From Hysterangium stoloniferum (Eukaryota > Basidiomycota > Agaricomycetes > Hysterangiales > Hysterangiaceae): DNA of 64,000 bases. The position numbers and the translations under genes are program-made. This document shows, piece after piece, positions 55,792 to 64,000 of this stretch. Each line of letters opens with the position of its first letter. Positions within the stretch are counted from its first letter, which is position 1. A model generated the notes under the pieces. It searched no databases and was not told the DNA's origin. It saw nothing but the letters and a program-made list of their open reading frames with translations. Where the stretch lies: the NCBI GenBank assembly GCA_015178975.1, contig WHVD01000225.1:1-64000 (forward strand), given 5' to 3'.

Positions 55792-56999
55792 CTATAATTT
55801 TGTCGATAAAGTAATCCGATGAACATCCGGATAGTCCTCCAATTCTTCTAAAAAGGCCTGGGCTGTATTACGTGTCTCGTCGTCAAGAACGGCGCCTTCT
55901 TCTAAGGGAACTTTGACAATTTCTGAATGAGATATTTCATACCCTACGGTGCGGAGCTGCTTGATCAATGTGCCACCGTCTTCACGAGACGTTGTGACCT
56001 TTCATACGAGAGTGAACAAGTCCATTCTTGACAAGAGCAATAGATATACGAACCTCCACCAATCGTCGCTCACAACCACTATGCGCAGATTCATATGGAT
56101 TGCTCAGGTCGTGCGCACCATTGTCCACAGCATGATTGAAAAGATCATCATAATTTTCTTGGGGACGCAGATCCACGTGGATCACCATTTTCTCCTTAAA
56201 CATATAAGCCACCGCTGTCAATTGCGTCCTATGCTACGTTATTATACCAGTGTATTGCCTGATTGATACCACATACGAGTGTTTTTTAAATATGCTCTTA
56301 AGGTCGCGGACTGTCCGCGCATTGTTATCCGAGAAGCATTCACTGTGGCCCATTTGCCATCGGTTCACTATTTCATTGAATCTGAGGTACGTACAACTCA
56401 CATGAACATCCCAATTTTCCCATCAAATAATGCCTCATATACATATAAATCTGCTCCATTTCCTTTGGTTTTCTTAGCCTACAGACGATAGATGACCAAT
56501 ATAGCCCTTGGCATGCAAAACGTGAATAATATAGCTCTAACCTGTTCAAGGGCGGCTTGTATATTTGCTTTAGGTACGCCGTTCGACTTGGCCCTAGAAA
56601 TGGCCTGGGACAACGCTGAGTTGAGTTCTGGATCGGCTGAATCACCGCCTGCAACGTAGCATAATTACGAAGGCGCGGGATGGCAATGGCATCATTACCA
56701 ACTCTTAACAGCAAAAAAGATCTCCTGAAAGCACACGCAAACATGTATCAGGGAAAGTACAGTGATAAATTATATTCAAACAACGATACTGACTCTATTG
56801 GCTCTGCTGTAGATTTTAGACTTCAACTTGTCATTTGCACCCTTGCCCTCCTTGATTTTTGACCACTGTCTCTCTTATAAGTTATGTGGATTATAAAATG
56901 TCGTGTTTTTACCTTGTTATGTCCCGATAAAGAGACTGCTGAGCTAGTTAGACACCGAGCACATAGTTGTGAGCTGGGGGCACGACGGAAGAGGAGCAT
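55792..56999 (-). CDS. TACO1/YebC-family mitochondrial translation factor
   Basis: Eight exons on -: 56999-56913, 56865-56794, 56724-56703, 56648-56542, 56478-56402, 56342-56277, 56228-56054, 55998-55792; 270 residues, all phases close. Begins with a presequence-like MLLFRRAPSSQLCARCL, then SGHNK-WSKIK (YebC signature), NSALSQAISRAKSNGVPKAN, GKIGMFIECFSDNNARTVRD, VAYMFKEKMVIHVDL and a C-terminal acidic domain ending ITLSTKL. In mitochondria this family aids translation of cytochrome oxidase subunit I and, like its relatives, relieves ribosome stalling. Exon 3 is 22 nt with an unusual donor GTTGGT. Divergent from the hydrolase gene 94 bases away. Confidence 0.85.
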
Positions 57000-57092
57000 G
57001 TCAAAACGACACGTGATTGGTTACCGATCGCACCGTGCCCGTCCTACACACTCAAACATGGCATGCAGGGTCAGTGGGCTACAACCATTACC
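57000..57092. promoter_or_regulatory. short bidirectional promoter region
   Basis: Only 93 bases separate the start codons of the TACO1-like gene (-) and the hydrolase gene (+). Contains ATTGGTTACC (inverted CCAAT, 57016-57021) that could serve either gene. Much of this region reappears in the duplicated copy near 60060-60190. Confidence 0.45.
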
Positions 57093-58927
57093 ATGGGCTC
57101 CCTCCTTTCATTACTTGTAGGCTGGAGTTTCACAAAGCCCATTGTCCACGTCTCGCCGTCCGCTCTATCCGTTGAAACTACTTCATCGAAAGTGCCGTTG
57201 AAGGAGTTCCTAGAATCCAAATGTCCCAGCATTTTAGCTCCCTTCAAGCCGGCCTGGTGGCTGTTTAATGGCCATCTTCAAACAGCGTATTGTCTTCTTT
57301 CAATAGTAAATGGACCAAGGAACTTATTTGGGTGACATCGGGCTAGATATTGTGTCTTGGGGGACTTTTCTAACGTAGACAAAGTCGTCTACGAGAGGTG
57401 CTCTATCATTTGGTCTCTAGCCACTTTCTCATTTCCCCCAATTTCCCAGACAACTACTGGCTCTTCCGGATGGGGGTACAATGTATGTTTCCTGTCATTT
57501 CTCTGACAGAAAAGTGACAGTAGCTGCTGTAGCGGTCTAGATTTCACGGGTCCGACTACTCAAGAAAAAATAGACCCCGGCACGACTATTGTAGTGGTCA
57601 TGCACGGTATGCACCTCTTTTACAGAACGTCTTACCACATTAACAGCAACTTTGTAGGCTTGACTGGTGGTAATCAAGTCTTGCTATCAGTTCTATTCGC
57701 TGCTGACCGCTGCTTGCTTAGGCTCATATGAATCATATGTTCGCTCCATACTGTCTGTCATTTGCGCTGCAAGAGAGCGGGGTGGTTCGGGCTATCGTGG
57801 TGTGGTCGTCAATTTTCGCGGGTGTCAGTCTCACATTTTCCGCGCAACTGCTCCGAGTCTTTTCTAAGAGCAGATTATAGGTGCTGGTGTTGAGCTTACC
57901 AGTGCCCAGATGTACTCCGCTGGTTACACTGATGATCTCCGCACAGCACTTTTCTATTTATCGATGAAATATCCACGGGCTAGGTTTGTTGGGCTTGGAT
58001 TCTCTTTGGGTGCAAATGTCATTACTCGTTACCTTGGAGAAGAGGGCACCAACAGTAAACTCATATCAGGTTGCGTCTTGGGATGTGTGAGTGGTATTCT
58101 GAAAACTGTACGGTAGAATTCTCATCGGTATGTATCGTAGCCTTGGGATTTACGGAAGCTTAGTATCAAGTGAGTATTACCCCTCCTTCCAGTAAGATTA
58201 CGTTTTTTCATTCAGGAATTTCACAGCCTAGAGGTATATATTATAGTGGACTATTCCCGGTAGACGAACCATACTAATGATCTCCCCAAAGGAAAGTTTG
58301 TTTCGTCGAAATATTTATTCAAGAGCCATGGGCAAAAATCTCCAACGGCTCTCCCTTTTACATCTAGACACCTTCATTAAAAAAAGCACTGTAAAATGTC
58401 GTCCCGATATAGATGGTTTACTCAAGGCAAAAAACCCTCGTCTGATGGATTTGGACGACATGATGATACGCTTCGTCGGCGGATCATCTCCGCCGTTTCC
58501 ATTTCCTTCCCCAGCCGCATACCATAAATGGGCATCCAGTCATAATCATATTCGAACCATTCGAGTGCCTTTCTTGGCGATCAATGCACTCGATGATCCC
58601 ATCGTCAGTCATATACCTATTCCTATCCCAGAAGAAGCCAGACATACTATTATTGTTACTACGCCGGGGGGTGGCCATCTCGGGTGGTTTCAGCGACAAG
58701 AACATGGTGGATTCCTGCACGTCGAACGTTGGTCGAAGGCTCCTGTGTGCGAGTGGCTCCGTGCGACTGGGGATGAATTGGTAGCCGAACCAAGAAAAAA
58801 AGATCTGGTGGAAAAAGTAGACGGATTTACACGGTTAGTTGATACCCCAAAAATCGGATACAGAGAGAAGGGTACCTTCAAGGTTGTGGCTGATGCAGGC
58901 GCGGCTGGTGTATTGGCTGGACTATAG
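57093..58927 (+). CDS. alpha/beta hydrolase, YheT/ABHD1-3 family (copy 1)
   Basis: Ten exons: 57093-57286, 57347-57397, 57450-57482, 57521-57606, 57658-57669, 57722-57823, 57881-58086, 58141-58169, 58227-58233, 58292-58927; 451 residues, phases close. Signatures: WWLFNGHLQTAYCVLGDF, VVMHGLTGG-SYESYVRS, nucleophile Ser201 in GLGFSLGAN, Asp341/342 in INALDDPI, His369 in GGGHLGWF. Yeast members make or cleave medium-chain fatty acid ethyl esters; others are lipid esterases. Exons 5 (12 nt) and 9 (7 nt) are tiny but are conserved in the neighbouring copy. An in-frame ATG at 57063 is a possible alternative start; MGSLL is shared by both copies. Confidence 0.85.
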
Positions 58928-60199
58928 TTATCTATGGTATTAAGCAGAGCTTTAACCAAATATAATATATATGTGGTCCAGAAAATGTCGTATTTTTGAC
59001 CTTGTTATGTCCCGGTAAAGAGAATACTGAGCTAGTAAAGCGTCGAGCACAGAGTTGGCAATGACCTTCACCGCCCCAAACGATAAACTGGGAGCTTTGT
59101 TGAAAATATACGGCGGGGGGGCGACAAAGTCCTCATCTATTACAACTAAGCTACTGTAAAGTACCACATAGCCGAGTGTCCATCGAATTAATCGAATATC
59201 CACCTGATAATATAGTGTAGCCCAAAAAAAGTAAGTGAGCGTCCTCAACGGCTTGCAACACAAACAATATTCCATGATAAGTATAACCAGAGCAAAAACT
59301 CTGTGCTAAGGTTTAGTATTATCTTATGACATGTGAAAATAGGAATAAAACTTTCGAGTTTAATATGACACCGTTCCAGGAGTAGTTTTTTTTTTTTTGC
59401 GAGTGATATACGTATTCTAGCAAAGGCTCTATTCCAGATACTTAGATACTTCCCTTCATTCGGTAGGCGCGCTGTTCCGTTTTCCTGGTGCAGTTTCCTT
59501 TAATTACTGAGTTGATCAATATTTTGGCTGGCGCTTGATGCATAGCTCGTGTGATGTTGAAATATTGCGGTTTCTCCATTGTCCCGGACCTGTACTTTTC
59601 CCTTTGCCGTGTTATTTATTGTGCTTCAATTTATGTAGTAGTAGTTGGTTGTAATCTATAAGAGACTCTGTCACCTCTTTCACCTGAGAAGAAAATCCGT
59701 TGTACACCTTCAACACCCTATAAATGAATCTCCGGTTCAGCCTGTCTTGAAATAACTATATGACGATCTTTTCTATCCATTCCTTCGACTTTTATTGGCG
59801 CTTGTCTACCCGTTGAGCGCTTGATCGTGGGCGGCGCCAATCTGGGTTGATTTGAAAAAAAAAAGATGAAAAAACTATTTTAGTGACACGCACATTCAAC
59901 CGGAATATTTCATTCCGGGTAACTGGCGATGAAGTTAAGCAATTTTACTGATATTCGGATTTTTGCCGAATATTCTCTGAGGTAAACTTGCATGGTTCGT
60001 GGGCGGATTACTAAGCTTCGGATTTAAGACCAGACATTTCCGTCCCGAAGACCGAACCCACCTACATGAGATTGAGAGCTGGGGGGACGACCGGGGAAGA
60101 GGAGCGTGCAGGAAAATGCCATATCATTGGTCATCGGATCGCAGCATCCGTCTATTTCATCACAAAACGCTGGGCCAACAAGCCATTGTAACCATTGTT
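58928..60199. other. intergenic between tandem hydrolases, with duplicated TACO1 5' end
   Basis: 58975-59060 repeats the first exon/intron region of the TACO1-like gene (compare 56890-56980: CCTTGTTATGTCCCGRTAAA; CTGAGCTAGT), and 60060-60190 repeats the promoter part (AGCTGGGGG, GAAGAGGAGC, CATTGGT). The ~1 kb between (59061-60060) is unmatched and looks like an insertion. No gene. Confidence 0.6.
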
Positions 60200-62041
60200 A
60201 TGGGCACCCTCCTTTCGTTGCTTAGAGGCTGTATAGGCTGGCATTCAACAAAACCAGTTATCCATGCTTCGCCGTCCGCCATATCAGTTGAAACCACTTC
60301 GTCGAAAATGCCGCTGAAGTTGTTCTTAGAATCCACATGTCCCAACATTTTAACTCACTTCAAGCCAGCCTGGTGGTTGTTTAATGGTCATCTTCAAACA
60401 GTGTATTGTCTTCTTTCGATCACAGTGGGACGATGGAACTCACTTGGACTAGATATTGCGTCCTTGGGGACTTCTCTAATGGGGACAAAGTCGTCTACGA
60501 GAGGTGCTCTATAGTCCCGGTCTCTAGCCACTTTCTCATTATCTCCAATATCCCAGGCAACTACTGGCTCTTCCGGATGGGGGTACAATGTATGTTTCCT
60601 GTCATTTCTCTGACAGAGAAGTGACAGTAGCTGCTGTAGCGGTCTAGATTTCACGGGTCCGACTACTCAAGAAAACATTGATCCTGGCACGACTATTGTA
60701 GTGGTCATGCACGGTATGCACCTCTTTTACATAACGTCTCACCACATTAACAGCAACTTTGTAGGTTTGACTGGTGGTAATCAAGTCTTGCTATTAGTTC
60801 TGTTCACCGTTGACCGCTGCTTGCTTAGGTTCATATGAGTCATATGTTCGCTCGATCCTGTCTGTCATTTGCGCTGCAAGAGAGCGGGGTGGTCCGGGAT
60901 ATCGTGGTGTGGTAGTCACTTTTCGCGGGTGTCAGTCTGAAAGTTTCCCCACAACTACTCCCAGGTCTAGTTTAATAACGACTTTTAGGTGCTGGTGTCG
61001 AGCTCACCACTGCCCAGATGTACTCTGGTGGATACACTGATGATCTCCGCACAGCACTTTTCTATTTATCGATGAAATATCCACGGGCCAGGCTTGTTGG
61101 GCTTGGATTCTCTTTGGGTGCAAATGTCTTAACTCGTTACCTCGGAGAAGAAGGTGCAAATAGTAAACTAATATCAGGTTGCGCCTTGGGATGTGTGAGT
61201 GGTATTTTGAACACTGTACGGTAGAATTCTCACCGGTATGTATCATAGCCTTGGGACTTGGAGAAGAATAGTATTCAGTAGGTATTATCCTCCTTCCGGT
61301 AGGACCTCCTTTTCTCATTCAGGGCTTTCACAGACTAGAGGTATATATTACAACCGATTATTTCGTGGTTAAATAGCCATATTAATGATCTGTTCCCCGA
61401 CAAAGGGAGGTTGGTTTCATCGAAATGTTTATTCAAGAGCCATGGGCAAAAGTCTCCTACGGCTCTCCCTTTCGCATATGGATACCTTCATCAAAAAAAG
61501 CACCGTAGATTGTCGTCCCGATATAAAAGGTTTGCTCAAGGCAAAAAATCCTCGCCTGACGGATATGAACGATATGCTGACATGTCGCGTCGGTGGATCA
61601 TCTCCACCGTTCCCATTTCCATCCTCAACCGCATACCGTAAATGGGCATCCAGTCACAATCATATTCAAACCATTCGAGTACCCTTCCTGGCGATCAATG
61701 CACTCGATGATCCCGTCATCAGTGATATACCTGTTCCTGTCCCAGAAGAAGCCAGTCATACTATTATTGTTACTACGCCGGGGGGTGGCCATCTCGGGTG
61801 GTTTCAGCGACAAGAACAGGCTGGATTCCTGCACGTCGAACGTTGGTCGAAGGCTCCTGTGTGCGAGTGGCTCCGTGCGACTGGGGATGAATTGGTAGCT
61901 GAACCAAGAAAAAAAGATCTGGTGGAAGTAGTAGACGGGTTTACACGGTTAGTTGATACCCCAAAAATCGGATACAGAGAGAAGGGTACATTCAAGGTCG
62001 TGGCTGATGCAGGCGCGGCTGGTGTCATAGCTGGACTATAG
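60200..62041 (+). CDS. alpha/beta hydrolase, YheT/ABHD1-3 family (copy 2)
   Basis: Tandem paralogue with the same ten-exon plan: 60200-60402, 60453-60503, 60557-60589, 60628-60713, 60765-60776, 60829-60930, 60989-61194, 61249-61277, 61334-61340, 61406-62041; 454 residues, phases close. Keeps GFSLGAN, NALDDPV and GGGHLGWF, so catalysis should be intact. Exon 1 is 9 bases longer (LLRGCIGWH). The last ~250 bases of the two copies are almost identical (from about 58640 / 61745), suggesting recent duplication or gene conversion, while the middle has drifted. Confidence 0.85.
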
Positions 62042-62640
62042 GTGTGTCTTCAATTATCGGTATTAAACGAAGTGCTACCCGTATGATATGATGTTTTGTA
62101 TCTATGTGTCCGAATTTAATCCAAAGTACAGTTGGAAATGAGTGGCAGACGGATAAATAATTCAACTACCAGAACAAAAATAAGCAAGAACTATCCCGCT
62201 TCCATTACTTATGTGTGACATGTATTGGCTTGTATTCACATAAATAGTCGAATCTCCGTCCAGACTCTAGCCTTGTAGGGAATTTTTTCCTATGTGATTT
62301 GAACGTTCGCAAATAGATTGGGACCTCTCCGATCGTGCAGTCCTTGTAGACATACTTGAAAAAAAAACAAGTCTCTGGCTCGATAACCTGCGATGAAGAT
62401 CTCTGGTTGAGAAAAAGCTCTGCTATCGGACATACACCAGGCGTTCGGGTCGCATCACGCGCCTCCCAGAGCCGGCGACTGTATCTGCGAAACCAGCACC
62501 AACACTTTCTCTTCTCCTGCAAGCCTTGTTCACGAACCAACACGTATACGTAGTACCCTTCTTCTACCTTTCTTTATCTCACCCGAACACGACCAAGCGC
62601 GGAGCGCCGTCGCTGCGGTGTAATCCCATATCAAATAGCA
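62042..62640. other. intergenic, promoter region of STRAP gene
   Basis: No gene. CT-rich stretch CCCTTCTTCTACCTTTCTTT (62557-62577) precedes the start at 62641, a common leader type in fungi. Confidence 0.45.
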
Positions 62641-63890
62641 ATGTCGACAGCGCGAGCAGTCCCTCTTACATGTTCAGGACACACACGACCGGTGGTACGC
62701 CGTCGGACAGCCACGGAGTGTTGTTTCATCATTCAAAGATTTTTTTTATCTAGGTTCATCTCTCTTTTTCAGCGTTAGATGAAGATGGGACCTACCTACT
62801 GGTATCAAGCTGTAAAGATGGTAATCCCATGTTGAGAGAATGGACTGGTGATTGGATAGGCACATTTATCGGACACAAGGGTGCTGTGTGGTGCACGAAG
62901 TTGTCCGCAGATTCAACCAAGGCTGCAACAGGCAGTGCAGATTTCACGGCGTGCGTCACAGACCGTGCTTGAGAGGCGATTTTCTCCTGATTACCCAATG
63001 GCCCACAGAAAAATATGGGATACCTTTTCTGGCGCAGCCCTACACTCATTCCCCCACAATCACATCGTCCGAAGCGTGGCTTTCTCCCCAACTGCATCCC
63101 ATCTGTTGACGGGAGGGCAAGAAAAGAAAGTGCGCATTTTCGACTTGAGAAGACCGGACGCTGAGCCCGAGTTTTTGAATGGTACCGGAAGTGCAACTGC
63201 ACACGAGGGAACCGTTAAAAGTGTGGTTTGGTGCGACGAGTGGAACGCTGTGTCTGCAGGCGAAGATGGAGCAGTGAAGTGTGTTTCGGCCATTGCCTCG
63301 CAGACGATGTACTCTTCGGTGCTGATTTTAGTCCTGCAGATGGTGGGATGTCCGCACAAAGTCACCTACCTCCATTCAAAATTTTCCTGGTCCTGTGACA
63401 TCGATGGAGTTGTCAGTTCCGACGTCGACGTTGGTCGTCACATCTGGACAAACGGTGTCATTTATTCCAGCTGTGCCGTCGTCCAAGCCGTCCCACAAGG
63501 TAGCGCTTCCGTATTCGCCCTCGTCGGCATCCTTGCATCCCACGCTCAGCGACCGCTTCGTTGCCGGTAGTGCTGGCGATCAGTGGGTGAGGGTCCATGG
63601 CTTAAACGGCGAAGAGCGGGAGATATTAAAGGGCCACCACGGCCCTGTGCATTGCGTGGAATATAGCCCAGACGGGGAAATGTATGCCAGTGGTAGTGGT
63701 GCGTATATGACATGTGTTCCTGTCTTGCGGGTGCTGACGAGATGCACGAATTTCGTAGAAGACGGTAAGTCCTGCACCCGTATTTATACCAAGTATGCCG
63801 ACTAATTGAATCATAGGGACGATCCGGCTTTGGCAGACTACACCAGGGAGGTCGTATGGCTTATGGCAGGGTGCAAACGGTAATATATGA
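62641..63890 (+). CDS. STRAP-like WD40 protein
   Basis: Six exons: 62641-62694, 62754-62950, 63009-63278, 63340-63698, 63759-63764, 63817-63890; 319 residues, phases close. Starts MSTARAVPLTCSGHTRPVVH and has the WD40 series: KDGNPMLREWTGDWIGTFIG, HKGAVW...ADFTAKIWDTFSG, NHIVRSVAFSP, GGQEKKVRIFDLRR, GEDGAVKWWDVRT, SAGDQWVRVHGLNGEE, ASGSEDGTIRLWQTTPG. The family (serine-threonine kinase receptor-associated protein/Unrip) is a seven-blade propeller that binds the SMN/Gemin complex in animals; fungal members are scaffolds of unsettled role. Exon 5 is 6 nt (completing EDG). The remaining 110 bases of the window are 3' flank. Confidence 0.88.
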
Positions 63891-64000
63891 TTCTGCGTAT
63901 GAAAATTTTATTATGGGCGAGGGTTGCCGAATGTTGAATGCTCTATGGAATAATTGCAACATTTAAAGTGGATATCACTATCATCTGGATGTAGTCCTAG

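Noticed and set aside
56703..56724. TACO1 gene as a frameshifted pseudogene
   Set aside because: On recounting the T run and placing the 22 nt exon, all phases close; the gene reads as intact.
57303..57850. Stops and frame changes in the first hydrolase as signs of a pseudogene
   Set aside because: They fall in introns with GT-AG ends whose positions are shared by the second copy.

Overview
The window is 64 kb of a basidiomycete (very probably Agaricomycetes, mushroom-forming) nuclear genome. The evidence is short 45-70 nt GT-AG introns, very short exons, and conserved fungal proteins (TACO1/YebC, STRAP, a GH5 protein, NGHLQT-type alpha/beta hydrolases). Chromodomain Ty3/gypsy retrotransposons fill most of the first 43 kb.

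Layout. 1-8767: the 3' part of a Ty3/gypsy element on +, with broken gag, pol carrying a C-terminal chromodomain, an extra third ORF with its own TATA-type leader, a polypurine tract and the 3' LTR. 8931-10495: solo LTRs. 10496-22767: a second, related element on -, with near-identical outer LTRs, a pol fragment and a second copy of the third ORF. It is split by solo LTRs, one of them a hybrid of two LTR families, and by a rearranged gag-only element. 22838-25790: an ornithine carbamoyltransferase pseudogene with a ~1.95 kb intron/insert. 26386-31800: an AT-rich PIF/Harbinger-type unit with a TTA target duplication. It has two direct ~510 bp end modules around a DDE transposase fused to a chromodomain, plus two ORFs of unknown function. 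31801-44786: minisatellite, more nested solo LTRs, degenerate unknown genes, and a cluster of tRNA-like repeats in both orientations. 44787-50371: a C2HC zinc-finger gene with a tandem exon duplication, and degenerate segmental duplications. 50372-64000: gene-dense host DNA with spliced models that close in frame: a GH5 protein lacking both catalytic glutamates, a mitochondrial TPR protein, TACO1, two tandem alpha/beta hydrolases and STRAP.

LTR families are named here A (~470 bp), B (~640), C (~620), E (~430), F (~200), G (~730) and H (~830). Eleven insertions are supported by target duplications read from the sequence. The elements look dead mainly through CpG to TpG/CpA changes: repeated CGA to TGA stops, and loss of two reverse-transcriptase aspartates. 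Coordinates of spliced genes come from reading splice sites and checking phase by hand. Family names rest on motif recognition without a database search.
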